Translations under genes and position numbers: made by a program | NCBI GenBank assembly: GCA_036898135.1 | Contig: CM072511.1 | Span: forward strand, 163,453,564-163,517,563 | Length of the DNA stretch: 64,000 nucleotides | Direction: 5' to 3' | Source of the DNA: Oncomelania hupensis | Lineage: Eukaryota > Mollusca > Gastropoda > Littorinimorpha > Pomatiopsidae | Shown: one piece after another, positions 41,801 through 52,020 of the stretch | Numbering within the stretch: the stretch's first letter is position 1 | How the letters are laid out: every line of letters starts with the position of its first letter | The notes under the pieces: generated by a model | Database searches by the model: none | What the model saw: the letters and a program-made list of their open reading frames with translations, nothing else | Told to the model about the DNA's origin: nothing

Positions 41801-43803
41801 GGCGGACAAACCAACAAATTTTTTTAAAATGTCTTTTTGGACTAATTCAGATTTATTTTGCACACATTTGCAAAAATCTGAACTTTTTTTTTTTTTGAAG
41901 GGGGGAGAGGGAGGGAGAGAAGTGGAATGGGGGTGGTGGGGTGGAGGGTGAATACATAGACTGGCATTGCTGTGCATGCAAGTCAAATAGGAGAAGACGA
42001 AGAAAAAAACAAAAAAACAATGAAGATGGAAAAAAAACAACTACCCGACAGATATGAACTGGATGACTTGGTAGGCAGAAGCAGCAGGCGAGTGGGGTTT
42101 TGGATGTTGAGCAGGTCTTTCAACTTGTTATGAATATGAGTTAGAGTTGGCACAGATGACTCCAAGGTGATGCTTTGCTGGTTGTCCATTCCCAACTGTA
42201 CGTGGTCATCACCCCATAACTGGTCTAACACAAAATCTCTGCTGCCCACAATATTGTTCAACACATCAGGGTTCAGTGTGGCACACACTTTAGTGAAAAT
42301 CTGCAGAACAGAAAGGATGTACAATTGAAAGCATACCATCAATCAAATCAGACTCACTGCAATATTATTCATGGCCAGTTTTTTCCCCATCCCCCCAACC
42401 CCATCCATGAAAGCAAAAACATCAACAGATCAAATTTAATCCCTAAACTTGTGTTTACTGGAGTGTCATCGGTGAATTCCACTAGGGCAGCTGGAGTGTC
42501 CACGTATGTTGCATGAGTCACCAAGTTCGACAACCCAGCTGGCTCCTCTCCATCAGTGGCCACCGACACTGGAGCATCCTGGGAAAGGTCAGAAGCTGAT
42601 GCCAGCTGCGAAGGGTCAGGGTTCACCGAGGTCACATCCTGTACGGACAGGCTGTGTGAGATGGAGGAGGGGATAAAGTCTATCAACTGCCCCACGTCCA
42701 CAGTACTGGACTTGTCAGGTGACAGGAGAGAAGAATCTTCAGCCTGCAACAAAAATAAATAATAATAACAATAATAATAATAAATGTAAATAATAATAAT
42801 ATATACAGAAATACACCATGTTTATAATTTTTTTGTTGTCTTGAAGGAAAAAAAAACAATAATCATAATAATAAAAATTTTAACTTATAAAAAATATAAA
42901 TAATAATATATTCTGACAGACAACGGCAAAAACTTTATCCATTTTCAATCTCTTTTGCAACAGAAAACATGCTGATGCTTGCATGCATACAAACACAGGT
43001 ACATGCACCAAGTGAAGGCTTTGGAATTAACACAAAAATTTAGTGTAATTTGTACACGACTTTCTGACTATAACATTTTATACACAATTTTAATCAAAAT
43101 TATATCATTTTTTGAGTAAGATGCTATTTGTAAAACGCAAACACTTGTAAGGTATTTTGTAAAATAAAAAGAAAATTCACAGAGAAAAGAATAAAACACC
43201 AATGGGATATAATAACACACAAATCTGCAAAACAACTTTCACATTGATTTTAACAGTTTGTTTTGCTGCTGTGACTAATGTGTTAACGCATCTAGGCCAA
43301 TGACTTACCCAACAGTCCCAATCAGTGAAATGTTGAGTCCACCAAAAAGCCATTTAGAAAGGTTTCACAGCCTGACACTACAACTACCATTTGATTGGCT
43401 GAGGTTAATTTTTTCAAAACTTCAGGGGAACATTTAGAAAGGGGGGGGCTATTAACCTTAAAGGTAACTCCTTGAGAAAGCAGTGTATGTAGAAGGGCTG
43501 CGTTTTCAGGACTGGTAAGGTCCACCGTAGCAGTTGTAGTGGATGATGTCCCCTGCGAAACATTCCCATCTGTCACAATCAACTCGTGCCCGCTCGCCCC
43601 GTCCACAAACGGTAGCGTGTGAAATGTGATGATGGTGTTCTGACCTCCATCGAGGTTGCTAAGCAACAGAGGCTGGTTGCCCCCGGCGTTGGAAAAGGTG
43701 ATGTTGCCGGTGTTGTCAGTCAGGGTGGTGCCACTGCCACTGGCAACGATCACGATGCTCTGTTGGGAGGCGGTTCCTGAAGGCACAGCGGAGTTCAGGA
43801 TGT
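30927..43803 (-). CDS. C2H2 zinc-finger protein with AT-hook-like motif (11 exons, 5' end incomplete)
   Basis: Exons in transcript order: 43803-43457, 42743-42459, 42300-42045, 39458-38973, 38273-38030, 37057-36952, 35209-35012, 34751-34608, 34021-33818, 32774-32628 and 31109-30927 (stop). All have GT/AG borders and matching phases, giving about 866 residues. The N-terminal part is Ser/Thr/Asn/Gly-rich. An RRKRGRPRKG AT-hook-like motif follows, then nine C2H2 fingers: two at 38.0-38.3 kb, one at 37 kb, two at 35.1 kb, one at 34.7 kb, one split across the 34.6/34.0 kb exons, and two at 33.8-34.0 kb. An acidic C-terminal region ends in LFYLTGSL. It is probably a nuclear DNA-binding regulator (inference). 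I do not recognise the orthologue. The first coding exon is not settled: candidates at 44632-44777 and 49208-49360 are listed separately. Confidence 0.83.
31250..31350. repeat. 36-bp tandem repeat, three copies
   Basis: The unit is 'cagcagcagcaaatgtacaa' followed by 'catagccagtgtat'. It lies in the last intron of the zinc-finger gene. Confidence 0.9.
31785..32571 (-). mobile_element. pogo/Tigger-type DNA transposon, internally deleted
   Basis: The TIRs are CAGTGGAACCTCCGGTAT (31785 onward) and, inverted at 32571, CAGTGGGACCTCCGGTAT, each flanked by TA (31783-31784 and 32572-32573), the expected target duplication. The minus strand carries the first 45 codons of a CENP-B/pogo-type transposase. 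The DDE domain is missing. It lies in the zinc-finger gene's last large intron. Confidence 0.85.
32134..32271 (-). pseudogene. Tigger/pogo transposase N-terminal fragment
   Basis: ATG at 32271, stop at 32134. MASRKRNVLSLAERMKVIER, then NGESCLSIARSLDVGKTQI, matches the CENP-B N-terminal helix-turn-helix that binds transposon ends. It is truncated before the second HTH and the catalytic domain. Confidence 0.78.
32920..33345 (+). mobile_element. LINE-B 3' fragment, plus orientation
   Basis: Encodes RMEVRSYRRLLGISYTQQIT and the following C-terminal tail in one frame with a single TGA (33060-33062). It ends in GGATA repeats (33291-33312), a short spacer, then a second GGATA run. 'aaatcac' occurs just before (32911 region) and just after (33327 region), a possible short target duplication. 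The long minus-strand frames here are shadows. Confidence 0.85.
33818..38273 (-). CDS. Zinc-finger block: five exons, nine C2H2 fingers
   Basis: Fingers in order: FFCSQCSFKSKRESHYNTHM(KLH), HKCGECNFKTIRLSHLRRHE(LLH), CNICGYMTDTSQMLLKHTKL(KH), FRCEVCGHSSSNRNYFTRHL(MRH), FQCPQCQRTFQRRVHLERHM(RDVH), HLCDICGKSFKRSDALQQHK(ISH), FHCSKCNKGFKSQ joined to AHLKEHQTRH, YLCQYCGASFKTPSVQRKHI(LSLH) and HPCLLCNKKFNTPYALTRHH(RTH). Every finger keeps both Cys and both His. Linkers are mostly not the TGEKP type, so the fingers form loose groups. The split finger joins exactly across 34608/34021, which confirms the exon model. Confidence 0.88.
35350..35615. repeat. Approx. 57-62-bp tandem repeat, about five copies
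   Basis: The unit includes 'ttgctctctgcctgtgaaat' and 'ttcacacagataccacaact'. The copies are diverged. It lies in an intron of the zinc-finger gene. Confidence 0.85.
35710..36656. mobile_element. TIR DNA transposon with coiled-coil ORF
   Basis: The ends are CAGGGTTCGTAC (35710-35721) and GTACGAACCCTG (36645-36656), perfect 12-base inverted repeats. Both subterminal regions are full of 'ttcccaac' words. A 'gaaga' direct repeat flanks the element. It contains a minus-strand 83-codon frame (36152-36403). No transposase core is present. The hAT superfamily is possible from the CAGGG start, but unproven. Confidence 0.7.
36152..36403 (-). CDS. Small Lys/Ala/Glu-rich coiled-coil protein inside a TIR element
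   Basis: An 83-residue intact frame with an ATG start and a stop. It is rich in A, E, K, R and L with heptad-like spacing (EEVDMLKAKRQRLQEDITSL, then RRRATKKKAEIASVNKDIAE). A coiled coil is likely. It lies wholly inside the 35710-36656 element. Expression and function are unknown. It may be the retained C-terminal part of a longer element-encoded protein. Confidence 0.45.
   Translation of the reverse strand: MRAQKRKAATEEVDMLKAKRQRLQEDITSLEAAARADEAERLSALSLLSQSNALRRRATKKKAEIASVNKDIAEKSQALLQCL
37255..37720. repeat. Dispersed repeat, copy 2
   Basis: Second copy of the family at 27160-27640, same orientation, without the expanded 40-bp array, though it ends in a similar 'ctatttatactgaaacc' word. 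It lies in an intron of the zinc-finger gene. Confidence 0.7.
38341..38650 (+). mobile_element. 5S rRNA-derived SINE, second subfamily
   Basis: 38390-38434 reads CATGTTAAGAAACGTCAAGC, then GGGCTAGTACTTGGATGGAT and GACC, close to the 5S internal control region. The body has 'ccagctgtgattgagaacct', 'gaaccagggaaggcaaagtg' and 'caacctcattaagctggcct', ending near 'cttacgggaacaca'. It is related to 14278-14690. Confidence 0.75.
38788..38862. repeat. (TA)n microsatellite
   Basis: About 36 uninterrupted TA units. Predicted YIYI peptides here are artefacts. Confidence 0.95.
38973..39458 (-). CDS. Zinc-finger gene exon with AT-hook-like motif
   Basis: 162 residues, phase 1 to phase 1. It contains SDESEEDMEPTVVAPQ, then RRKRGRPRKG (around 39180-39215), whose GRP core with flanking basic residues matches the minor-groove-binding AT hook. 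The rest is low complexity. The acceptor on the minus strand is tttacaccacag and the donor is GGAG|GTGGGT. Confidence 0.85.
39600..39830 (+). mobile_element. tRNA-SINE body fragment, (ATT)n tail
   Basis: Matches the body of the 29468 SINE ('aggttttgaggttagttcag', 'gcaagctataaatagcccgc', 'cattgagttggtgtgt') and ends 'catccagtattattattatt'. The tRNA-like head is missing. Confidence 0.7.
40957..41991 (-). mobile_element. AGGTCA-rich repeat element, copy 2
   Basis: The reverse complement of the family at 21965-23441, uninterrupted, about 1.03 kb. It starts with 'aactagaaggacaaagccca' on the plus strand and contains many TGACCTTGA words. At 41555-41575 it preserves the site that LINE-B occupies in copy 1. 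No ORF. It lies in an intron of the zinc-finger gene. Confidence 0.75.
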
Positions 43804-43887
43804 CTGTAACAGAAAAAGTCACGTGAAGCGGAAATAATTATTGTCAATATTTAATCTAAAACATGTTTTATTTAATCAATCTTCTAT

Positions 43888-44000
43888 AGCTCAAGAGCTG
43901 CTCAAGGCGCTGATAGATACAGGATCGAACTCAAGCCATCTGAGGCGCCCACCTGCAACCTTTGAGCACACAGACGCCCAGACAACTGACCACGATATCA
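43888..44000 (-). mobile_element. SINE 3' fragment
   Basis: The reverse complement of the 3' block of the 28030-28500 family ('gagctgctcaaggcgctgat', 'caggatcgaactcaag', 'gcccagacaactgacca'). Confidence 0.65.
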
Positions 44001-44631
44001 ATAAGTTGCAATGGTAGCAGGCACGCTTGTGAAATAAACTTTTTTCATTTTTACTTCATTATAACTTTTTAATTTTAAAAATCTTTGTGATCAAAATAAG
44101 GACCTATTTCATAGCCTGTCCCATTTTCTCCACCTCATCCTCTCTTTATGTCCTTCTCAGCGGCACAATCACATCTTTGTTACCATTATCTCCCATCCAA
44201 ATGTCTCAAAGATTGTCTCCCATCCTAATGTCTGGTGTGTTACAAACTTATCACATCATCATTATCATGATGGTAAGTTGAGTTGGTATAATGGTCCGAA
44301 ACATTAATACCAGGTAACAAACTTGACACATCTCAGATTGACCCTTCATTCCTTGGATTTTAGGATACTATTTATGTACGCTACTGTCAAATTTCCTTGT
44401 GTATGGAGACAATAAAATCATCTTGTATAGTATAATATATGCAGCAAATATCTAGAGCAGCTTTCTGAATCATGAACAGGTTACTATAGACATGTAAATG
44501 CTGTAGTTTCATTCTTAGATTCTGTTAGTTTTGCTTTGTCATTAATCAACTTCAACGTATCTTTGCTGTTAATTTAGCAAGCAGAGGCGTAAACAATATA
44601 ATCTGAAAAACAAAATAATGAACTGTCTAAC

Positions 44632-44777
44632 CTGATACACTGATGGCGGTGTTACTGTTTGGGATATCGGTGTGAAGTGTGATGCCCGAGCCTGCATCTG
44701 TAGAAAAGCCAGTGTTGCTGCATAGTGTTGAGTAAGAGAACGCTGCAGGCGCGCCCAATCCCACACCATTACTGTTT
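44632..44777 (-). CDS. Possible upstream exon of the zinc-finger gene (uncertain frame)
   Basis: Flanked by tttgtgcag and CAG|GTTAGAC on the minus strand. Two frames stay open. One (NSNGVGLGAPAAFSYS...) ends in phase 1 and joins the 43803 exon correctly but needs two carried bases upstream. The other (TVMVWDWARLQRSLTQHYAA...) looks more protein-like but ends in phase 0, which would bring a stop in the next exon. It may be alternative, or not coding. Confidence 0.4.
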
Positions 44778-44796
44778 CTGCACAAAGAAAACTCCA

Positions 44797-45910
44797 ATTC
44801 AATTCAATTCAATTCAATTCAAACAACTTTATTTATCCAGATTTGGCAATTACAATGGGGTATGAGTGCTCTCTAATTATATATTTTTAAAAAAAAATTT
44901 AAAAAAATTAAAAAATAAAAATAATAATAATAATGAAGTGTTCTTATTAAGCGCAATTCCCCTTGCGGGCTCAACGCGCATGCAAACAGCAGCCGCACGC
45001 ATTCATACAAAAACACTGCCGTACGGGAATGGAGGGAGGGGGTAGAAAGTACTGGATAAGCATAAAAATGTCAACGGAGTAATGGTTCACAGATTAAAAG
45101 CTGCGCGAAAAAAGTATGTCTTGAGCTTTGTCCTAAAACTCGCCAGCGATGAAACGTTCCTCAGCTCAGTGGGCAACGAATTCTATATCACAGGGGCCAG
45201 AGCACTGAAAGAGCGGTCTCCGACTGTTTTCAGGTTAGTTCTTAGAGTCTTAAGCAGTTTTTCGCTTGATGATCGCAAAGAGCGTGAGGGTTGGTAGGTT
45301 GTAAGCGCTGCAGACAGATATGGCGGAAGTGTAGCATTGAAATGTTGGTAGCTAAGAACAGCAATTTTGTATAGTATGCGGAAATGAATGGGCAGCCAGT
45401 GAAGTTCTTTGAGCAGAGGCGTTGTGTGGCAACGTTTAGGTTTACGCATAACAAGCCTTGCAGCATTGTTTTGAATCTGTTGCAACCGTCCTATTTGTTC
45501 GCTCGGCAAGCCGCCAAGGGCCGAGTTGCAATAATCTAACCGGGATGTAACCATAGCGGTTACAAGCCTAGCAGCTGTGTCCTGAGTTAAATTAGACCTA
45601 ATAGAGGCTATTCTGCGCAACGCCAGATATGTGGCGCGGCAAATCGCATTGACTTGCTGATGCATTGAGAGCCTCTGATCGAGGTGTACACCTAAGTACT
45701 TAACATCCGATTGGAAAGCGATTTCGTTACCCCCTATTTCTATGGAACTGCCGCCTACCAGTCTAAGGCGAGAAGCAGAGCCCACAGGCATTACTTCAGT
45801 CTTTTCTGTGTTCAATTTCAGCCTATTACTGTTCATCCATTTAAGTACATCTTCAATGCAGTTCTGCACACTAGCCTGTACCGTCTGAAAATCAGCAGGG
45901 GGTGCACTTT
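44797..45910 (-). mobile_element. LINE RT C-terminal fragment with (GAATT)n tail
   Basis: From about 45905 down the minus strand encodes WMNSNRLKLNTEKTEVMPVG, VKYLGVHLDQRLSMHQQVNA, TSRLDYCNSALGGLPSEQIG and KELHWLPIHFRILYKIAVLS, the thumb and C-terminus of a CR1/L2-like RT. The RT catalytic box is missing (5' truncation). The 3' UTR ends in five 'gaatt' pentamers (44797-44821). Confidence 0.85.
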
Positions 45911-46777
45911 TCACAACACATTCTGATATACATGAGGATGTCAACAAACAATAACAACTTGCACAAAGCAACTTGCACAAAAACACAACGGCATCCCCCC
46001 AACACCATCCGCACATACACACTGCCCATGCACACACATACATCCAGTTCATAGACATTTACCCAACACAGGCATACATCACCAGCAGCACTTACCACAG
46101 ACACAGGCATAAAAATAACAAGGTAGAATATTCATTAAAAACCAAGTAAAAGCTTTAGTTTAAAACACTGAACTAAAAGTTCCAATATAATTTGGCTTCA
46201 AGACCAATACAATGAAAATAATAATAATAATGGATGTTGTATACGCACTTTTCCCCAAATCACCAATCAGTCTTAAAGCTCAGTGATCTGTAGCAACATA
46301 CACGCTCACATGTTCCACCCACTCTCACGTATACAACAAACACACATCTATCATTCAAACATGTGGTGTAAAGGCTGGGAGATCGCTATCAAACTTGAAA
46401 AGGCTAGCAAATTTTATGTTTATAAATTTTAGATTGACTGCTTCTAGTATTATTATTGAATGGAGTGAGGAAACTGGAGAACTCATAGAAAACCCTTGGT
46501 GACCCGAGTAGTAACTTGTAACGAACTTGTACAGGTAAGTCACATAAGTTCGCCCCTTGAAATAATCTTTTTTTAAAGAGAGCATAAGATAAGATAATAT
46601 AAGACAACTTTATTATCTTAGCATGTATGTTTATGATGAATTTTCTACTTTTATTATTTGTTATGCAAACTTCTTATTGTGTCATAATACCCTCAAAAAT
46701 GATAAATGTCTAGTGTGATAACTGATATCACGTAATGTAGCAAAATAATTGGTGAAAAGCAGACACCTCTGTGTGAA

Positions 46778-47216
46778 TTGTTTCAGAGAAGGGCCCTAGG
46801 CAAAGCCATCAGCATCAAGGACGATTCCACCCACCCTCTCTCTTCTTGGTTTAAAATTCTACCTTCTGGGAAACGCCTCATGAGCCTTAAGACCCGCACT
46901 GTACGTTACCGATCCAGTTTTCTCCCCTCTGCTGTGGCCTTGATCAACTCAAACCTGACGCGCTGATGGCTCTGCTTGAGGCTCCTTCCTCTTCCTCTTG
47001 CTTGTTGTAATCGGCTCTACAGTGTGTAAGTGTGCGTGTGGTTGTACATGTGTGGTTTGATGAAGCGGAAGGGGGAGGGAGGATTACTTTATACTATGTT
47101 TAATTTTTTATTTGCATTTTTCTTTTTATTTGTTTTATTTTAGTGATCAAGTGCCTGTCATAATTCCTTGTAAGAGGTAATAAAGATTTGTTGAGTTGAA
47201 TTGAATTGAATTGAAT
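46778..47216 (+). mobile_element. LINE C-terminal fragment with (TTGAA)n tail
   Basis: A short frame (SWFKILPSGKRLMSLKTRTV, then RYRSSFLPSAVALINS) matches the C-terminal end typical of several LINE families. The 3' UTR ends in 'ttgaattgaattgaattgaa' at 47195-47216. Confidence 0.75.
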
Positions 47217-47285
47217 GATGTATTATTTCTTGCTATATTGCAAGCTCTTGTGATCCAGGGCATTGAGAGCTTCTTGGTGACCAAC

Positions 47286-47530
47286 TTCAATCAACTGAAA
47301 TACATGTACACACTGAATGGGGACCTAGTGTGTCCTGAGTGTATTTGTGTAGCTGGCACTCATCCGTCAAGGACATGAGTGTCAGGATCTTTAAAGTCCA
47401 CAGGATGGAGTGTGTGAATGCACAGACTATATCTCAGTTTATTTTACTCCAGTCTTCAACATGGTTTGAACCACTGCCTGTCCAGGCTGCAATGTTACGC
47501 CTGACATTCCAGTACACTGCCAACACTACT
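47286..47530 (-). mobile_element. tRNA-type SINE fragment
   Basis: The reverse complement matches the middle of the 28030 family, with blocks corresponding to 'gatcctgacactcatgtcct' and 'gccagctacacaaatacac'. Confidence 0.6.
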
Positions 47531-47811
47531 GAGTTAACTGCACCTCCCCTACCTTCAAACATGTAACTAATTGCTGGGCTTGCTCAACTGTGAGTAATGT
47601 ATGTGTGTGTGTGTGTGCTCTAAAGTATTTGCATTATTCATATTGTGAGATCTGAAGCATCGCAAGTGAGGTATGTTTGACATGATTTTTACAAGGTGAA
47701 TGTGATATGATGGGAATGATAGTGGTCAGCTTTACATTCTTCACATATATATATGCCTTTACATGTAAACTATGATTCTGCGCCTGTTGTAATTCACTTT
47801 GAGATAATAAA

Positions 47812-48850
47812 AATGGAAATAAGTGCAGAGAAGAACAAAATGATGACTAACAACACCAATGGCATCAACATGGACATCAAAGTCCAAGGCCAATCCCTCA
47901 ACACAGTGCATAGCTTCAAATGTTTAGGAGCCATTGTATCAGACAATGGGTCCCGACAGGAAGTCCTCTCCAGGATCGCACAAACCACTGCTGCCCTGAC
48001 AATGTTGAAGCCCATTTGGAAAGACAGGATCATCAGTCTACATTCCGAGGTAAGGCTGCTGCACTCCCTTGTCATCTCCATCTTCCTAAACGCTTGAGAA
48101 ACATGGACCCTCACAGCAGATCTACAATAAAGAATACAAAGCATGGAGATGAGGTGCTACAGAAGACTTCTGGTCATTTTCTATACTCAGCAACCACCAA
48201 CAACAAAGTCCGACAGACCATCACACAACTCATTGGACAACACGATGACATGCTCATAGTGGTGAAGAAACGAAAACTCCGATGGGATGGCCACATCACC
48301 AGAGCATCAGGCCTTGCAAAGATTATCCTGCAAGGCATGGTGCAAGGAGGCAGAAGAAGAGCGTGACAGAAAAAGTGGGAGGACAAAATGCGAGAATGGA
48401 CTGGCTTGACACTGAGCAAAGCAATGCGCCAGCATCTACTCCACCAATTTGGAGTCCAAAAAATTCTAAATTGGTAGGCACTGAGGCCACAGAATAGTCT
48501 GGACAAGTTATTTAAGGATAGCATCTACTCCACCAAATTGGAGTCTAAAAAAATCTAAATTGGTAGGCACTGATGCCAGGGGGGTGCGTCTTGGGACCCT
48601 CATTTAGATCGATTATGAAGGCCAAAGGCTTTTTAGCCTGCATGCCGAACTATGAGATGCTATGCTATGCTAAAGATTTGGGTTTTGGGACCCTCATCAA
48701 CTGATCAAGATTAATTACGAGGGTCAAAGGCTTTTAAGACTAGATGCCGAACTATGCTATGCTATGACAGAGAAAGATGGAGTACCCTGGTTAAACGATC
48801 ATCTGCGGTGCCCCAACGTCTTTCGAGTTACTGGATAGAAAAGGATAGGA
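47812..48850 (+). mobile_element. LINE-B 3' fragment, interrupted by another insertion
   Basis: Begins inside the RT (MEISAEKNKMMTN, then HSFKCLGAIVSDNGSRQEV) and continues through the C-terminal tail with frameshifts. It is interrupted at about 48425 and resumes at about 48768 ('acagagaaagatggagtacc') to a GGATA-like tail at 48830-48850. Confidence 0.82.
48425..48768 (+). mobile_element. ATGCT-tailed LINE/SINE insertion nested in LINE-B
   Basis: The ~340-base insert is built from two internal duplications: 'agcatctactccaccaaatt' plus 'ggtaggcactga' (48430-48482 and 48521-48574), and 'tgggaccctcat' through 'gatgccgaactatg' (48593-48668 and 48686-48762). It ends in repeats of 'atgct'. It is homologous to the 3' end of the minus-strand LINE at 49988-50462. 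Confidence 0.75.
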
Positions 48851-49207
48851 AGATGTGTTGTATTGTTGTTATTATATCATAGTCACTAAAATAAAATAAT
48901 AATAATAATCATAGTGTAGTATTGTGGTTACCAGCGGCCTTCTAAATGGGAAACCAACAACTAACCAACTGTGCTACCAGCAACATTATTATTAAATTAA
49001 CAAATGATTTTTCCCCAATAGGTACACGATAGAACGTTTTCATTCAAAAGAATGACAATAGAACGAGAGGGAGGGAAAGGGGGAGGGGAAGAGTTAAATA
49101 CTATAAAATTAAAAATAGTTAAATACTACACCAAAACAACAAACAAGTGAAAAGTCTGAAAAGAAAGCCGAGCCTAGTTTAGATCTGCTGGAGTTAAATC
49201 TACTCAC

Positions 49208-49360
49208 TGTAGAGACCCGTGTGGTTGCTGTTCCATTTTGTCACACTCAACATGTGCCTTAATATACGAGAATCAACAAAATAGTCATTGTATTTGATGG
49301 CATGTTCTGCGTGTTGATGTGTAAGTTTTATCTCCACTTGGTCTTCCCACATAACTAAAG
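49208..49360 (-). CDS. Possible 5' exon of the zinc-finger gene
   Basis: The open frame includes MWEDQVEIKLTHQHAEHAI, then KYNDYFVDSRILRHMLSV and KWNSNHTGLY. It ends at a strong donor (ACA|GTGAGT at 49207) in phase 1, which would join directly to the 43803 exon in frame. The upstream side could be an acceptor (atgctag) or the frame could extend to ATG codons up to 49445. No known domain was recognised. If real, the gene starts within about 300-500 bases of MED24 on the opposite strand. Confidence 0.45.
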
Positions 49361-49681
49361 CTAGCATAACAAATTTTGTTATAACATTTTTGTTGTTGTA
49401 AATACCCCAAGGTTTGACGAGAGTATTCATGATAACTGCAGACACATGAATAAACCAGTATATAAGAATGTGAATACATTTTGCGATTAACTAAATAAAC
49501 AAATTAAAATAAATTTTTTATTGTTGTTATTTGGAAACATGTGTAACAATAAAAACGAACATTATAAAATGGCGCAAACGTTTTGCGAACCGTCTGAGAA
49601 TAATCCAAGTGAGGATTGAAGATGGCTGTGATGTGAATGTAAACTACAGCGCGTCTGATTTTTGCAGATTGATCTCATTCG
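49361..49681. promoter_or_regulatory. Putative MED24 (possibly bidirectional) promoter region
   Basis: The stretch upstream of the MED24 ATG holds 'aaaatggcgcaaacg' (49566-49580), 'gaagatggctgtga' and, at the start codon, 'acaaagatggctgaaatg'. These ATGGC words resemble YY1 sites, which often sit near starts of housekeeping genes. No TATA box is evident. The assignment is inferred from position only. Confidence 0.35.
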
Positions 49682-49693
49682 ATGCATACAAAG

Positions 49694-49882
49694 ATGGCTG
49701 AAATGAAAAAGGAACCAGTCAGTCTTGCAAGCAGGGTTCGAATCCTTCTGATGCAAGCTTGGCGCGAGCGTTGGTCTGATGTGCAATGGGGTATCCAGCT
49801 GAAGAAACTGTTGTGTGCAAACAGCAAGGAATCTTGCGATCTTGCCGGTATGTTGCGGCTACTGCTGCACAATTCTATTATC

Positions 49883-49957
<75 letters not shown>

Positions 49958-51935
49958 GAGACACACACACATACACAAACATTTTTTATAGCATAGCATA
50001 GCACGAAAACGGCTTGCAGGCACAAATGCCTTTAGTCCTCATAAATATGACTCCATAAGGCATAAGGGTCACTGGTCCGTTATCAAAGGCTACTGTACTA
50101 TTAATTTTGATAATTGCGAACTCCAAATCAGTGGAGTATACATGCTTATTAAATAATTTATCTAATTAATGTTTAAACATGAAGTGAACAGTCTGCATTT
50201 ACGATCTCAGTTGGTAAGTTATTCCAAAATGATATAATTGTGTTAGTAAAAAATAAGTTAACTGATATTAGTACGAGGCTTTGCTAGTTTAAAGTTATGC
50301 CCATGGGTTATGACATAATCAGGTAACTTCAACAAGGATGATGTAGTTATTAGGTCATACAATTTGTGTACGATTGTATACGTCTCCATCATATCCCCTC
50401 TCATTCGCCTGTTTTCTAGGCTAGGAAGTCTCAGAGACTCCAGACGCTCTTGATAGTCCTGTTATAGTTGACATTGTATTGTTGTGGAAACTGAGTTGTA
50501 CAAATTATGATTTTTAGTTATTGTGTGTAGTTTATTGATTTGTTGACGTTTTTAGTTGTCTAATATCATTATATATAATAGCAGTATAAAATAATGCAGC
50601 ATATTATATAACGACCTTATAAGGTAATAAATCTATGTGATAGCTTCAATTATTGAAGCTTGCTTTAGTTTAACTTATTGCATATCGTAGTTCACAACCT
50701 TGTTAGCTGCACTGAAGCAGCAGCAGCAGACAAAACAATGCAAAGAAATCAATGAGATTTTTTTTTTTAAATGTTATGCCGATACACAACCTCAAAGCGA
50801 TTTATTTTAATTAACTCTAACATTGTGTAGTTACAGTTACACATGATTCTGATTCGTAGCAAATTGATGTTAAAAATTGTGCGAACTGACATCGATTATC
50901 CTTCTGACTTCGGTCGGGGTCAAGTTTTACCACATATTATTATAGAATTCTTTTGCGGAGCTCAGTCATCTTTGATTTTTCCGATATGATTTTAATAAGA
51001 AATCTCAATCCTGGACCTTTCCTCTTGTCTACTGACAAAATTTTAAATCTACTGACAATTTATAAATTTCTCACTGACAGATTTTTCTGCAGGTTGGCAT
51101 CTCTGCACATGACATGCGTTTGCTCCCTACATCAAACAAGTGAGAACAAGACTGTTTGGTGGCATTCTTTTTTTTTTGTAATTCTACTCGCATTATGTTT
51201 AAAATATGCATTTTCTTTTGCAGATATTCTGCTGCAGCAGGCGATGACTGGCAGCAGTCCTAACGCGTTGCTGCTGTCTTACCTCAAGCATACAGTTCTC
51301 TCACAGGTGGGAAAGAATGATGATGAGGATGAGGAGGATGTGGTTTTGTATTGCGCCGTCTCCATTTTAATAGATATGCTCAATGCACATGCAGGGGGAC
51401 ATTTTTTTAAAAACATATGTGCAAACACATGCACACATTGTATATAATACATAAATGAGAGAGATTGTAACAGCAGGTCCTGGCACAATTCATCCAGTCC
51501 TCAAAACCAGCAACTTGATGTCTTCGGTATTTTACCAAATCTTTCCAAACAATACTTTACAGACTGGCCAGTTATTGTATTCTCTGTTGTTGTTAACGTA
51601 ATTATAGTTAAGCAAAATGAGTTTTACATGGAAGGATTATCAATTCTATTCTATTTGTTCACCATGACAGTTGATTCCCAGTGGTGCAGTGTTCAGGTAC
51701 ATTGCCACGTTCGACGTCAAGCCAGATGACAACGGCAAAGGGGAAGAACTCTCCCTGGCTCGCCCATACTGTATCCTGGCTCTGTTGCATCTGGCTGAAG
51801 TGTTTGCAACTAAACTCAGGTATTTAGAGCGGAGGAGGGGGTGGGGAGGTGTTCTTTCAACAATTCTCTGCATTTTCATCGCAATAACTATCTTTCATAG
51901 TCAATATAGAATTTTATTCAAGGAGTTGCATTCGT

Positions 51936-52020
<85 letters not shown>

